DNA of 64,000 bases from Bacillus sp. FSL H8-0547 (GCA_038002745.1 JBBODD010000001.1:2728001-2792000), one strand, 5' to 3'; positions 25,101 through 34,643 are shown, numbered from the stretch's first letter. Made by a program: numbers and translations. Notes: generated by a model not told the origin, from the letters alone.

Positions 25101-25905
25101 ATTCTCTGTCTTTCACAAGCCTTCTCTCAAGCAGCTCCACCGCCTGATACATAATTGTGGCAAAGCACGCGATGATGATGAGAGAGAGGAGAACCAGGGT
25201 GAAGTTAAAGACCTGAAAGCCGTAAATGATCATGTAGCCGAGTCCTTTTGCCGATACGAGAAATTCTCCGACGATGACGCCTACCCAGGATAAGCCGACG
25301 TTGACTTTTAACGTCGAAATAATGGTTGGGAAGGAAGAGGGAAGAACGGCTTCTTTGAACATCTGCCATTTTTTTGCGCCGAATGTCTGCAGGACCTTCA
25401 GGTAGTTGGCATCAATTTCCCTGAATGCCGTGTAGACAACGATGGTTGTGATAATGATGGAGATGATGGCCCCCATTGCAATGATGGAAAAATAGCCGGG
25501 ACCGAGTGCCACGATCAGGATGGGGCCAAGTGCAACTTTAGGCATGGCGTTCAAGATGACAAGGTAGGGATCAAGGATATTCGACAATCGTTTTGACCAC
25601 CAGAGAATGGCGGCAAGAATGGTGCCCGCAAGTGTGCCGAGGATAAAGCCGAGCACGGTTTCAAACAAAGTGACGCTCAAGTTCGCAGCAAGAGAGCCAT
25701 CTGCTGTTTTTTCCAAAAACAAGCTCCAGATCTTCGACGGGTAGCTGAAGAGAAGAGGATCAATCCATTCTCTCTTTCCCGCAAGCTCCCATAATGAAAA
25801 GAAAGAAACGAATATTAGAAGCTGGTAGAACCTTATCCAGTTCTTCTCTTTTTTTAGCCCTTTTAAATACGAGAGATGCAGCTGCTGCAGTTCATCCTTT
25901 TTCAT
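25099..25905 (-). CDS. ytlD: ABC transporter permease (YtlD, SsuC/TauC type)
   Basis: A 268-residue permease with about six helices and the EAA loop '[31 protein letters not shown]'. It belongs to the nitrate/sulfonate/taurine transporter class. The ATG at 25905 lies inside the ATPase gene; an AAGGAG is about 13 bases upstream. A longer frame to 25947 lacks a better site. It forms an importer with the next two genes. The substrate in B. subtilis is not settled. Confidence 0.85.
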   Translation of the reverse strand: MKKDELQQLHLSYLKGLKKEKNWIRFYQLLIFVSFFSLWELAGKREWIDPLLFSYPSKIWSLFLEKTADGSLAANLSVTLFETVLGFILGTLAGTILAAILWWSKRLSNILDPYLVILNAMPKVALGPILIVALGPGYFSIIAMGAIISIIITTIVVYTAFREIDANYLKVLQTFGAKKWQMFKEAVLPSSFPTIISTLKVNVGLSWVGVIVGEFLVSAKGLGYMIIYGFQVFNFTLVLLSLIIIACFATIMYQAVELLERRLVKDRE

Positions 25906-26665
25906 CGAGAAGGTCCAGCTCCTTCCATATGTGCTGAAAGAGATCATTGAAGGAAGGGTGCTGCCTTGCCTGAAATGGCTCCAGCTTCTTTAGTTCTTCC
26001 GGGATGTCAAACGTTTTGGCCACTCTCCCGGGCTTTGACGAGAGAAGAAAGATGCGGTCGCTCATGGCGATGGCTTCCCCGATATCATGTGTTACAAGCA
26101 GTGCCGTTTTCCCGTAATCTTTCAGTGTGCTCCAGACAAGGTCTTCCAATTTAAGTTTCGTCTGATAATCAAGAGCCGAGAATGGTTCGTCGAGCATCAG
26201 AAGCTTCGGATCGGTGGTAAGCGTTCTGACAAGTGCCGCCCTCTGTCTCATCCCGCCTGAAAGCTGACGCGGATAGCTCTTCTCCACGTTTTCGAGGCCC
26301 ATTTCAGCAAGGAGGGCAAGCCCTCTAATCCTTGCCTCCGGTGTCAGCTTTCCTCCAATTTTCAATCCTAGAAGAATATTCTCTTCGATGGTCTTCCAGG
26401 GAAAAAGATAATCCTGCTGAAGCATATAGCCGATGGATGAGGAGAACCGGTTAATAGGTTTTCCTTCCATCAGCACCTTGCCTTTTGTCGGAGAAATCAG
26501 TCCTGCTATGATGGACAGCAGCGTGGTTTTGCCGCAGCCGCTCGGGCCAAGGAAAGAAATGAATTCTCCTTCTTCAATTTCAAGGTCTATGTTCTCTAAT
26601 GCAAGAGTTGCGGATTCTTTAGTGAAGTAGATGTGATGGATATGCTGGACCGTTAAGAAAGACAT
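25892..26665 (-). CDS. ytlC: ABC transporter ATPase (YtlC, SsuB/TauB type)
   Basis: A 257-residue ATPase with Walker A 'GPSGCGKTT' (~residues 41-49), signature '[15 protein letters not shown]' and Walker B '[12 protein letters not shown]'. The SGGMRQR form is typical of the nitrate/sulfonate/taurine class. GGAGG precedes the ATG, and it overlaps the permease gene. It powers uptake of the YtlA ligand. Confidence 0.88.
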   Translation of the reverse strand: MSFLTVQHIHHIYFTKESATLALENIDLEIEEGEFISFLGPSGCGKTTLLSIIAGLISPTKGKVLMEGKPINRFSSSIGYMLQQDYLFPWKTIEENILLGLKIGGKLTPEARIRGLALLAEMGLENVEKSYPRQLSGGMRQRAALVRTLTTDPKLLMLDEPFSALDYQTKLKLEDLVWSTLKDYGKTALLVTHDIGEAIAMSDRIFLLSSKPGRVAKTFDIPEELKKLEPFQARQHPSFNDLFQHIWKELDLLDEKG

Positions 26666-26677
26666 GCTGAAACCTCC

Positions 26678-27664
26678 TTACTTTGCGGCATCTTCAGCAA
26701 ACTTTGTATTAACAAGCTCGGCGTGATCAATCCGCGCAGGAAGTTCGCCGGCTTCTTCCATGATGTCCTGAAGATTCGTCCATTCTGCTTCATCAAGGAT
26801 CGGGTCTGTGGCAAATGATCCTTGAGCTTTATAGCGTTCAACCACAGTCGTGATCAGGTCGAGATCTGTATCTTTAAATTGAGGGGCAATGGACTTTGCA
26901 ATTGTTTCCGCACTACTTTCTTCCACCCATTGCTGCGCTTTATAAATCGCTTTTGTGAATTTTTCAGCCGCTTCTTTATCGTCTTTCAGGAAGCTTTGTT
27001 TTGCCATAAAGGTCGTATATGGGACTTTGCCGGATTCCTCGCCGAACGATGCCACAATATGTCCGGTACCCTCTTTTTCAAAAATACTGGCTGTCGGTTC
27101 AAAGAGCTGGACGAAATCGCCTGTTCCTGAAGCAAATGCGCTCGGAATATTAGCAAAATCGATATTCTGAATCAGTTCCAGATCCGCCTTCGGATCAATT
27201 CCCTGCTGTTTCAGGACAAATTCGCCAACCATCTGCGGCATGCCGCCTTTGCGCTGGCCCAGGAACGTTGTGCCTTTCAGCTGATCCCAGCTGAAACTGT
27301 CTATTTTCTCGCGTGAGACAAGAAAGGTTCCGTCTGTCTGCGTGAGCTGTGCAAAGTTGATCACAGGATCCTTTGAGCCCTGGGCAGAAACATAAATGGA
27401 TGTTTCAGAGCCGACAAGTGCGATATCAGCACCATCAGAGAGCAGGGCCGTCATCGTCTTGTCACCGCCCCACGTTGTCGTCAGTTCTACATCAAGACCT
27501 TCTTCTTCAAAAAATCCTTCAGACATCGCTGCATAAAGAGGAGCATAGAAAATGGAATGGGTGACTTCAGCGAGTCTGATTTTTTCCGGCTTGCTTTGAT
27601 TGCACGCGCTCATTGTAAAGACGAGCAGAGCAAGCAGACAAAAGCCAATCAGCTTTTTTTTCAT
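26678..27664 (-). CDS. ytlA: ABC transporter substrate-binding lipoprotein (YtlA)
   Basis: A 328-residue SsuA/THI5-like binding protein. Lipoprotein signal: 'MKKKLIGFCLLALLVFTMSAC' with lipobox MSAC at residues 18-21. The mature part has 'KIRLAEVTHSIFYAPLYAAMSEGFFEEEGLDVEL', the family's first motif. The order A-C-D is that of B. subtilis ytlA-ytlC-ytlD. AAGGAGG precedes the ATG. Ligand unknown: a thiamine precursor, sulfonate or similar small anion are the usual ligands of the family. Confidence 0.88.
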   Translation of the reverse strand: MKKKLIGFCLLALLVFTMSACNQSKPEKIRLAEVTHSIFYAPLYAAMSEGFFEEEGLDVELTTTWGGDKTMTALLSDGADIALVGSETSIYVSAQGSKDPVINFAQLTQTDGTFLVSREKIDSFSWDQLKGTTFLGQRKGGMPQMVGEFVLKQQGIDPKADLELIQNIDFANIPSAFASGTGDFVQLFEPTASIFEKEGTGHIVASFGEESGKVPYTTFMAKQSFLKDDKEAAEKFTKAIYKAQQWVEESSAETIAKSIAPQFKDTDLDLITTVVERYKAQGSFATDPILDEAEWTNLQDIMEEAGELPARIDHAELVNTKFAEDAAK

Positions 27665-27798
27665 ACATAATCCTCCTTGGTGACAGACACCATTAAAAAT
27701 AGGTAAAATAAGTTTTCAGTAATGTAACGCCTGAAATAGTGTATGAATGCAGCGAAAATGTGTGAATGCCTATTATCGTTTTGTGAGGTGAAGGGAAG

Positions 27799-28581
27799 AT
27801 GGAAAACGGATCGATTATTGAACGCCAGGTAATGCCGTCTCCCAATCCTGCTGTCAGACTGGAAATCGTCACCTATCTGTCTGAAGGCCTGAAGGTGAAG
27901 GGACTGCTCGCAGAACCTGTGCAGGAGGGAGTATTTGACGGTTTTCTGTATTTGCGCGGCGGCATTAAGAATGTCGGCAAAGTCAGACCCGGACGGATCG
28001 TGCAGTTTGCCTCTGAAGGGTTTGTCGTCATGGCCCCTTTCTACCGGGGAAATCAGGGAGGAGAAGGGAATGAGGATTTTGCAGGAGAAGACAGATATGA
28101 TGCCCTGCATGCTTTAACGCTTCTAAAAAATCATTCGAAGGTTATCCACGGTCGGATTCACGTGTTCGGTTTTTCCAGAGGAGGCGTCATGGCGCTGTTT
28201 GCAGGACTGCTTGACCGGGATGTGAAATCGGTTGTGACATGGGGCGGTGTTTCGGATATGACGCTGACCTACGAAGAAAGAGAAGACATGAGGAGAATGA
28301 TGAAGCGGGTGATAGGAGGGACTCCGTCCAAATATCCGGAACGGTATCACTGGAGAACCCCTCTTTATGACCTTGAAGACTGGCATGCGCCAATCTTGAT
28401 CATCCACGGGATGCATGATCACAATGTGTCCGTTCAGCATGCTCATTTATTGGAGAACAGGCTTTTGGAACTCGGAATAAAAGCAGAAACGATGTACTTT
28501 GAGGAGTATACGCACTATTTTCCCCCGGCTGTAAACAGAAAAGTCGTGAGGGACCTTACAGCATGGATGAAAAAGCAGTAA
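27799..28581 (+). CDS. ytmA: Alpha/beta hydrolase, S9 peptidase-like (YtmA)
   Basis: A 260-residue alpha/beta-hydrolase. The nucleophile elbow is 'VFGFSRGGVMALFAG' (Ser in GFSRG), the acid lies near 'PILIIHGMHDHNVSVQHA' (Asp) and the His near 'YTHYFPP'. This is the prolyl-oligopeptidase-like form found in YtmA. The ATG has GGGAAG upstream. It is followed 50 bases later by ytmB, as in B. subtilis. The natural substrate is unknown. Confidence 0.87.
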   Translation: MENGSIIERQVMPSPNPAVRLEIVTYLSEGLKVKGLLAEPVQEGVFDGFLYLRGGIKNVGKVRPGRIVQFASEGFVVMAPFYRGNQGGEGNEDFAGEDRYDALHALTLLKNHSKVIHGRIHVFGFSRGGVMALFAGLLDRDVKSVVTWGGVSDMTLTYEEREDMRRMMKRVIGGTPSKYPERYHWRTPLYDLEDWHAPILIIHGMHDHNVSVQHAHLLENRLLELGIKAETMYFEEYTHYFPPAVNRKVVRDLTAWMKKQ

Positions 28582-28634
28582 AACCGGAAACGGTTATGAT
28601 AAAATAAAGCTATATAAGAAGAGGAGTGATGAGG

Positions 28635-28877
28635 ATGGGTATGCCTTTAGAGCTGAACACAATGATTGTGACCAAAGGAAGAGAGAGCAGGCTGGAAGAG
28701 AATCTTTTTTCGCTTGAAAAAGAGGGTTATCGCATTTATCCGCTAGAAATACCTGTTGAGGTCAGAAAAACAAAAGACGGCGATGTCAGCGGACAGGCTC
28801 TGATCAAAAAACTTGAACTAGCTGATTCAAAAACCATCCTGACGTATCAGCTGATTGCGCTGAAGTCGACAAATTAA
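28635..28877 (+). CDS. ytmB: DUF2584 protein YtmB
   Basis: An 80-residue conserved protein: 'PLELNTMIVTKGRESRLEENLFSLEKEGYRIYPLEIPVEVRKTKDGD' matches the YtmB/DUF2584 family, found next to ytmA in Bacillus. ATG 28635 is chosen because GAGGAG lies eight bases upstream; several in-frame starts are clustered there (28626-28641). Function unknown. Confidence 0.82.
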   Translation: MGMPLELNTMIVTKGRESRLEENLFSLEKEGYRIYPLEIPVEVRKTKDGDVSGQALIKKLELADSKTILTYQLIALKSTN

Positions 28878-28899
28878 AGCGTCTGAAATGACGTCTGCA

Positions 28900-28936
28900 T
28901 ACAAAAAGCTGCTGAGCACATCAGCAGCTTTTATCA
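28900..28936. terminator. Terminator between ytmB and the N-acetyltransferase gene
   Basis: AAAAGCTGCTGA, GCACA, TCAGCAGCTTTT: a perfect stem with A and T runs on both sides, shared by converging genes. It overlaps the last codons of the minus-strand gene. Confidence 0.85.
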
Positions 28937-29703
28937 TTTAGCTGAAAAAGGGTTTTCGCCAATTGAGCAAACTCTTCTTGCTGTATCGCTGTCTTTTCAG
29001 CCCGTCCGTTGATCGTACGGGTGAGTGAGGTGTCGGTCAGTGTGACCGTGCCGCTGTCTGTTATTTTTACGGCCAAAGGCTTTTTGTTAAAAGGGGAGAA
29101 TTCAGAATGAGAGATAACATCCTGTATTTCATCTAATTCTGACTCCTTCATTTCTCTTGAGTCAAATACATATCCTTTTTTCCAATCTGTATCCCTGCCT
29201 GAAAGCTTCATCTCAAGCAGATATTCTCCTGAAAACCCCGAAACCTCAGCCGCGCGGAACTCCCCATTGCGGGAGCTGATGACCTCTCCGTTCAGAGGAA
29301 CAGGTTTCAACGGAAGATTTCCTCCAAACCCGGTATCAATCAGATAGTACCTGCTGTCGTGGTCAAGAAGGATGGCGGTATGTGTTCTTCCTGTCCGGCT
29401 GAAGCAGTTGTTATGGTGGTCATAGACCATTCCCCTGACCAACTTTACGTTCAAATGGTTTTCCAGCAGAAAATGATAGAGGAGGGGGTTCAGCTCATAG
29501 CAGAGCCCGCCTTCATTCAAAGCCAGCATTTTTTCCGTCAGGTTTTCTTTAGTGACGGGCTTTGTCTGTCCGGTGAGCACACGAAAATTTTCAAAAGGAA
29601 AAGCTGAGGCCGTCCGCTCAAGCAGGTCATCAAGCTGTTCAAATGAAATGGTGCTGCCGGCGGATAAACCCAGTCTGTTTCTGAACGCCTGATTAAGCTC
29701 CAT
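28921..29703 (-). CDS. Arylamine N-acetyltransferase
   Basis: A 260-residue NAT enzyme that moves acetyl from acetyl-CoA to arylamines and hydrazines. The Cys-His-Asp triad is visible: Cys in 'EGGLCYELNPLLYHFL' (~residue 68), His in 'RTHTAILLDHDSR' (~107) and Asp in 'YLIDTGFGGNLPLKPVPL' (~122). Length is slightly below the 270-280 family norm. AAGGAGGG precedes the ATG. It starts 13 bases after the FusB-like gene, so the two are probably one operon. Confidence 0.92.
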   Translation of the reverse strand: MELNQAFRNRLGLSAGSTISFEQLDDLLERTASAFPFENFRVLTGQTKPVTKENLTEKMLALNEGGLCYELNPLLYHFLLENHLNVKLVRGMVYDHHNNCFSRTGRTHTAILLDHDSRYYLIDTGFGGNLPLKPVPLNGEVISSRNGEFRAAEVSGFSGEYLLEMKLSGRDTDWKKGYVFDSREMKESELDEIQDVISHSEFSPFNKKPLAVKITDSGTVTLTDTSLTRTINGRAEKTAIQQEEFAQLAKTLFQLNDKSC

Positions 29704-29715
29704 GGAATCCCTCCT

Positions 29716-30360
29716 TTATATGGTTTTCATCCAATCAAGAAAGTCATGCAGTTTGTCCACTGAAGTCAGATTCTCATTGCATGTTTTGGCATCTTTGCAA
29801 ATATAGTTTCCTTTTTTAACGTACGTTCCCTGCTCTGACCCTTTCAGCTCTACTGTGAAAAGTCCTGTCTCGGCGAATTTGCTGCAGATTGCACAGATGC
29901 CTTTCTGGTAACTGCTGCTGAAGGTGCCGCTGAGTCCGGTCCATTTTTCTCCGGCTTCCGCTATCATAAAGTATTTTCCCGTTCCTTTGTCGTGCCAGCC
30001 GATATAGGATACTTCGTTTAGTTCCAGCTCTTGTGCAAAAGAGGGAAGCTTTAATTTTTTTGCTTTCGGGAAAAGTTTTTTGACAGACTGCTCCGTTAAC
30101 GGCCTAAAAGGAATGGTGTATGGACGCAGTTTGGCCAGATATGCATCAATGTCCAGCGTGTCTTGCACATCTGAAACAGGAGAAATAAGGTCTATCTGTT
30201 CAGAAGAAAGTTCTTTGAAAACAGCTATAGACCTTTCTGCCGCAAGTGATTTTAGTGCGTCTAAGACATGGCGGTCATTAGCCGAGCTGTGCCCGTTCAC
30301 AAGAATCTGTGCCTGTGCCTTTATGTGGTTGTACTGGTCGCTTCTGATAAAAGGTTCCAT
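29716..30360 (-). CDS. FusB/FusC-family elongation factor G-binding protein
   Basis: A 214-residue two-domain protein: a helical N-terminal part and a C-terminal treble-clef zinc finger made by Cys-x2-Cys in 'KGICAICSKFAETGLF' and Cys-x5-Cys in 'NYICKDAKTCNENL'. FusB proteins bind EF-G and release it from the ribosome, giving resistance to fusidic acid; chromosomal relatives in Bacillus are common. ATG 30360 is chosen since GGAG lies 11 bases upstream and the length then equals FusB (213). A longer frame to 30450 adds 30 residues without a site. Its four-Cys finger makes it a zinc protein. Confidence 0.85.
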   Translation of the reverse strand: MEPFIRSDQYNHIKAQAQILVNGHSSANDRHVLDALKSLAAERSIAVFKELSSEQIDLISPVSDVQDTLDIDAYLAKLRPYTIPFRPLTEQSVKKLFPKAKKLKLPSFAQELELNEVSYIGWHDKGTGKYFMIAEAGEKWTGLSGTFSSSYQKGICAICSKFAETGLFTVELKGSEQGTYVKKGNYICKDAKTCNENLTSVDKLHDFLDWMKTI

Positions 30361-30485
30361 TTTTTGATTCACTCCGCTTCTAAGCAGCCGGCTGAACCGG
30401 CTTTCTTTTATTATATGCACGATTCGTCCGTTTTTAAATGGATGGAACAAATAGAAGGAAACTCGGCATAAAAAGAGGGATGATC

Positions 30486-30770
30486 TTATTGATCATCCGC
30501 TGCTGCTTTTCGTTTATAGACAATTTTTTTTATAGTTTCAGTGGAAAGGAAATATTCCTGTGCAAGCTCCTGGATGGTGCTCCCGCTGCGGAAGGATGTA
30601 CGGATGCTGTCATTTCTTTCATCTATCCATTTTCTGCTGCCGGAACAGCTTCCCCATTTTTGGCGACTCGATTCAGGCCTTGGTATATAGATAGACTCTC
30701 CCTGAATATACTGCTGAATTTCAGTAATCAGTCTGTCAGGAAGAACCTCATTTGCGTTAACATATTTCAT
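30486..30770 (-). CDS. CD3324-family small HTH protein
   Basis: A 94-residue basic protein: 'MKYVNANEVLPDRLITEIQQYIQGESIYIPR' then a helix-turn-helix-like 'STIQELAQEYFLSTETIKKIVYKRK'. This is the layout of the CD3324 family of small Mor-like DNA-binding proteins. ATG has AAGGAG seven bases upstream. Role unknown; DNA binding is inferred. A minus-strand hairpin near 30470-30500 with TTTT may terminate it. Confidence 0.75.
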   Translation of the reverse strand: MKYVNANEVLPDRLITEIQQYIQGESIYIPRPESSRQKWGSCSGSRKWIDERNDSIRTSFRSGSTIQELAQEYFLSTETIKKIVYKRKAAADDQ

Positions 30771-30838
30771 TTCTGCCAGCTCCTTATTTTTAATTGAGAA
30801 ATAAGGGCAAAGCCTGGCATTAATGGCGATGCGGAATG

Positions 30839-30949
30839 TTAGGCACGAATTGCCTTACTCGTGATTTGCCCCATGCAAAGGATCGCCTTATTAATACTGG
30901 GCTTTGCATGAGTTGCTGCAGTATCCGGCAAATGGAATAAGTCTGCCAA
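30839..30949 (-). CDS. Possible 36-residue peptide upstream of the CD3324-family gene
   Basis: A short frame with a very strong ribosome-binding site (GGAGGTGATCAC) and a TTG start seven bases after it. It encodes a peptide beginning LADLFHLPDTAATHAKPS and ending QITSKAIRA. It lies 68 bases before the HTH gene on the same strand. There is no membrane segment or recognisable family. The site GGAGGTGATC is near the maximal match to 16S rRNA, which is the main reason to list it. It could be a leader peptide or a non-functional remnant. Confidence 0.4.
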   Translation of the reverse strand: MADLFHLPDTAATHAKPSINKAILCMGQITSKAIRA

Positions 30950-31007
30950 AGTGATCACCTCCTTAACTGCCTTTTTTATACAATACTATCATACGGCGGG
31001 GAAAAAG

Positions 31008-31049
31008 AAAAAACGTTTGGCTGCACCTGCGGCCAAACGTTTTTCTTTT
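31008..31049 (-). terminator. Terminator after the symporter gene
   Basis: AAAAAACGTTTGGC, TGCACCTGCG, GCCAAACGTTTTT: a perfect ten-base stem. On the minus strand it follows the symporter stop and ends in T residues. Confidence 0.85.
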
Positions 31050-32241
31050 AAACAGCTATTTTCGATTCGTTCATTTTTTGTTCTTTCTTTGTGCTGAACT
31101 TGTTTACAAGCATCGTAAGTGCACCGTCACCAGTTACATTTGTTGCTGTTCCAAGGCTGTCCTGAGCAAGATACAGCGCAATCATGAGTGATACCATTGT
31201 CGGATCAAAGCCGAGCATCGTTTTCAGCAGGCCGATTGCTGCCATGACCGCTCCGCCGGGTACACCCGGTGCTGCAACCATTGTGATGCCGAGCATTAGG
31301 ATAAACGGAATCATCATTTCAACAGTCGGGTCTGTGCCGTTCATCATCATAACGCCCATCGCACAGCAGACAAGTGTAATGGTGCTTCCTGAAAGGTGAA
31401 CCGTTGCAAGCAGCGGCACGCTGAAATCGGCTACTTTAGCCTGAACGCCTGTTTTCTTCACTTGACCAAGCGTGACTGGAATAGTCGCTGCCGATGACTG
31501 TGTTCCAAGCGCTGTGAAATAAGCTGGCGACATGATTTTTAAAAGTTTGAAAGGATTGTTTTTCGTCAGCAATCCGCTCGTACTGTATTGCAGTAGAAGC
31601 ATTGTGAGATGCAAAGCAATAATCAGGATAAAGACTTTTGCAAAAACAGACAGAATGGACTGAACCTGTCCGCCGAATGTCATGTTGGCAAAGATTCCGA
31701 ATATGTGAAACGGAAGAAGCGGAATGATGGCCTTTTTGATTAATTTTTCCACGATTTTCTGGAAGTCTTCAAATGCATGCTGCAGTGTGTTTCCTTTAAT
31801 CGATGCAAGGCCGATTCCGATGATAAACGCGAAAAGTAGGGCGCTCATTACTTCCATCACAGGCGGCATGCCGATTTCAAAAAATGGTTTCTGAAGGAAC
31901 TCTTCAGGGTTGTCTGTTTGGACGAGTTTATTTTCTGAGATAAAGGACGGCAGGATAAAGGATGCTGCCGCAAAAGCGAGTAAACCTGCAAAAATGGTGG
32001 ACAGATAGGCAAAGCCTGTTGTCATCCCGAGCAGTTTCCCTGCCCCTTTTCCGAGCTGTCCAATACCTGGAGCGATAAAGCCAATAATAATAAATGGAAT
32101 GGCAAAATTAATAAAGTTGCCGAAAATCCCGTTGAAAGTAGCAAAGCCTTTTACCAGCCATTCGGGAGAAATGCTTCCGATCATGACACCTAATGCGATG
32201 GCCAGTACAATTTTCGGCAATAATCCAAGCTTGATTTTCAT
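31048..32241 (-). CDS. Dicarboxylate/amino acid:cation symporter (DAACS/SLC1 family)
   Basis: A 397-residue membrane protein with about eight helices and two re-entrant hairpins. The family motif 'YFTALGTQSSAATIPVTL' (Ser-rich hairpin) and the C-terminal 'LYLAQDSLGTATNVTGDGALTMLV' with the cation-binding NVTGD are intact. It imports an acidic or neutral amino acid or dicarboxylate with sodium or protons. ATG 32241 has AGGAGGAC upstream; the frame to 32274 is longer but lacks a site. Substrate cannot be read; a transporter of this place is not part of the B. subtilis order. Confidence 0.87.
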   Translation of the reverse strand: MKIKLGLLPKIVLAIALGVMIGSISPEWLVKGFATFNGIFGNFINFAIPFIIIGFIAPGIGQLGKGAGKLLGMTTGFAYLSTIFAGLLAFAAASFILPSFISENKLVQTDNPEEFLQKPFFEIGMPPVMEVMSALLFAFIIGIGLASIKGNTLQHAFEDFQKIVEKLIKKAIIPLLPFHIFGIFANMTFGGQVQSILSVFAKVFILIIALHLTMLLLQYSTSGLLTKNNPFKLLKIMSPAYFTALGTQSSAATIPVTLGQVKKTGVQAKVADFSVPLLATVHLSGSTITLVCCAMGVMMMNGTDPTVEMMIPFILMLGITMVAAPGVPGGAVMAAIGLLKTMLGFDPTMVSLMIALYLAQDSLGTATNVTGDGALTMLVNKFSTKKEQKMNESKIAV

Positions 32242-32374
32242 TGATGTGTCCTCCTGAAAGATACATTTGTACATGAGTTATAGAAACTACTTTAGCACAG
32301 GCGGACTGAAATTTGTATAAAAAACGAGAATTTTATTTTATTAATATATGGAAATGAAGGAGAAGAAAAACAAA

Positions 32375-32412
32375 AAAATCTGTGCCGCAGTAGAGGGCAC
32401 AGATTTTTTATC
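32375..32412 (-). terminator. Terminator after pckA
   Basis: AAAAAATCTGTGCC, loop, GGGCACAGATTTTTT: on the minus strand it overlaps the pckA stop codon and ends in T residues. Confidence 0.85.
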
Positions 32413-34000
32413 AGACTGTAGGTCCGCCAAGCGCTTCAATCTCAGCTGAAACGTTCTTGAACTTTTTGAAGTTTTGTTTGAATTGTTCCGCAAGCTCCTG
32501 CGCCTTTGCGTTGTAGGCTTCCGTGCTGTCCCATGTCTTCACCGGCTGGAGCACTTCATCAGGCACTCCCGGTACATGAATTGGAATTTGCAGGCCGAAG
32601 TTTGCATCGGTTACTGTCTCGACGCTGTCAAGCTCACCTTCAAGTGCAGACTGAACCATTGCACGCGTATACTTAAGCTTCATACGCTGACCTGTACCGT
32701 ACTCTCCGCCGGTCCATCCCGTGTTAACAAGGAACACATTGGCACCGTGCTCATCGATTTTGCGTCCGAGCATTTCGGCATAAACTGTTGCCGGAAGCGG
32801 AAGGAATGGTGAGCCGAAGCATGTTGAGAACGTAGCCTGCGGTGATGTAATGCCGCGCTCTGTTCCGGCAAGCTTGCTTGTATAGCCGCTAAGGAAATGG
32901 TACATAGCCTGTTCTTTCGTCAGTTTGCTGATTGGAGGCAGAACTCCGAATGCATCAGCTGTCAAAAAGACGATTGTATGAGGATGTCCGGCAATGCTCG
33001 GCATCACAATATTGTCCATTGCTTCAAGCGGATAAGCTGCTCTTGTATTTTCAGTGAAGAATGTATCATCATAATCTGCCGCTCTTGTATCGTCATCTAG
33101 GACCACATTTTCCAAAACAGATCCAAATCGGATCGCATCAAAGATTTGCGGTTCTTTTTCTCTTGTGAGGTTGATGCACTTGGCATAACAGCCTCCTTCG
33201 ATATTAAAAACACCCGCATTTGACCAGCCGTGCTCGTCATCGCCGATCAATTTGCGTTTCGGGTCTGCAGAAAGCGTTGTCTTTCCTGTTCCTGAAAGTC
33301 CGAAGAACAGGGCGACATCACCTTCCTGGCCGACGTTAGCCGAGCAGTGCATCGGCAGAATGCCGCTCTCAGGCAGAAGGTAGTTCATAACAGAAAAAAT
33401 GGATTTCTTCATTTCGCCGGCATATTCCGTACCGCCGATTAAAATCGTTCTCTTTTCAAAAGAGACAATAATGAATGTTTCGGAATTTGTTCCATCAACA
33501 GCAGGGTCTGCTTTGAAATTAGGTGCAGAAACGATTGTAAATGGATTTGTATGCTGAACTAGCTCATCTGGACTTCCAGGCTGGATAAAAAGCTGCTGGG
33601 CAAATAAATTATGCCATGCAAACTCGTTTACAACCTGAATCGGAAGCCGGTATTTCGTATCGGCGCCGGCGAATCCTTTGAAAACAAAGAGCTCATTGCG
33701 GTCTTTTAAGTATGATAGGACTTTTAAGTATAGCTTTTCAAATGCTGCTTCTGAGAAAGGCTGATTCACAGAACCCCATTCAATTTTGTCTTCTGTGGAT
33801 TTTTCGTTTACAATGAATTTATCCTTAGGTGAGCGGCCTGTATATGTGCCTGTAGTTGCACGTACAGCTCCCGTTGATGTCAAAACGCCTTCTTTTCGCT
33901 CCAGAACCTTTTCTACAAGAACTGGAACCGATAAGTTATGAAATGCATTTTCCCCATTAAGTAACACTTCAAGCTCGTTTGTGATTTCGATTGAATTCAT
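32411..34000 (-). CDS. pckA: Phosphoenolpyruvate carboxykinase (ATP)
   Basis: A 529-residue gluconeogenic enzyme: oxaloacetate + ATP to PEP + CO2 + ADP. The P-loop '[11 protein letters not shown]' (~residues 233-243), the '[25 protein letters not shown]' block with the active-site Lys, and the metal-site 'GDDEHGW' are intact. AAAGGATGGG lies just before the ATG. In B. subtilis pckA is next to metK but divergent, as here, and is repressed by glucose through CcpN; I saw no site I could assign to CcpN. Confidence 0.96.
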   Translation of the reverse strand: MNSIEITNELEVLLNGENAFHNLSVPVLVEKVLERKEGVLTSTGAVRATTGTYTGRSPKDKFIVNEKSTEDKIEWGSVNQPFSEAAFEKLYLKVLSYLKDRNELFVFKGFAGADTKYRLPIQVVNEFAWHNLFAQQLFIQPGSPDELVQHTNPFTIVSAPNFKADPAVDGTNSETFIIVSFEKRTILIGGTEYAGEMKKSIFSVMNYLLPESGILPMHCSANVGQEGDVALFFGLSGTGKTTLSADPKRKLIGDDEHGWSNAGVFNIEGGCYAKCINLTREKEPQIFDAIRFGSVLENVVLDDDTRAADYDDTFFTENTRAAYPLEAMDNIVMPSIAGHPHTIVFLTADAFGVLPPISKLTKEQAMYHFLSGYTSKLAGTERGITSPQATFSTCFGSPFLPLPATVYAEMLGRKIDEHGANVFLVNTGWTGGEYGTGQRMKLKYTRAMVQSALEGELDSVETVTDANFGLQIPIHVPGVPDEVLQPVKTWDSTEAYNAKAQELAEQFKQNFKKFKNVSAEIEALGGPTV

Positions 34001-34113
34001 CCCATACCCATCCTTTACCTATATTTCGGAATTTTATCTATAGTTTCATCCTGCTCTTGTTAATTAGTATAACACATTAAAATAAATAGTCTATACTATT
34101 TAACTTATTCTAC

Positions 34114-34127
34114 GTGAAAATTCACGA
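34114..34127. promoter_or_regulatory. Palindrome upstream of pckA, possible operator
   Basis: CGTGAAAATTCACG is a perfect inverted repeat (CGTGAA/TTCACG, two-base gap) in the 300-base region between divergent pckA and metK. It lies about 110 bases before the pckA start. No regulator is assigned. Confidence 0.35.
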
Positions 34128-34258
34128 AATGGAACAAATACCGCTCTGTTTTCCTCGAAAATGAGACATATATAATAGAAGTGTTTCGTCCCCACCTTTT
34201 TGTGGAAAAGAAGAAAGAAGAGTAAAAAAAAGGAACATAAAAACCTTGTCATTTTTTG

Positions 34259-34288
34259 TTGACACCTGTATAAAAAGTGCGCTATCAT
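34259..34288 (+). promoter_or_regulatory. Promoter of the metK leader
   Basis: TTGACA (34259-34264), 18 bases, TATCAT (34283-34288), about 12 bases before the S-box begins. Confidence 0.75.
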
Positions 34289-34302
34289 ATGACCTTGAAC
34301 GG

Positions 34303-34516
34303 ATTCTCTTATCCCGAGCTGGTGGAGGGACAGGCCCTGTGAAACCCAGCAACCTGCTTTACCGGAAAAATTCATTTCAGATCAGAATGCCCTGGGTGAA
34401 TTTGAAAAGCAAAGGTGCTAACCTGATGCAAGGCGAAAGCCCTTGATCGATAAGAGCGAAAGGCTGCGAATTCAGTAAATAACCTTTCCTCGCGGGAAAG
34501 GATTTTTTATTTTTAA
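34303..34516 (+). ncRNA. SAM-I (S-box) riboswitch with terminator controlling metK
   Basis: The conserved S-box core is present. P1 is CTCTTATC (34306-34313) with GATAAGAG (34449-34456), then GAGCTGGTGGAGGGA, 'GGCCCTGTGAAACCCAGCAAC', the AAAGGTGCTAA(C) joining region and GGCGAAAGCC. A terminator (CCTTTCC, TCGC, GGGAAAGG, then TTTTTTATTTTT; 34483-34516) follows. When SAM is bound the terminator forms and metK expression stops; low SAM lets the anti-terminator form. Confidence 0.95.
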
Positions 34517-34643
34517 ATGACATTTTGCCTGAATGTACTCGTGGATTCTCCTAAAACATGCCAACTGAAATATTTTGCCGAATGGTCAAAATATGAAAGG
34601 GAATGAGTTCCGTATCATCTACCTTTTGAGGAGGAAAACTTTA

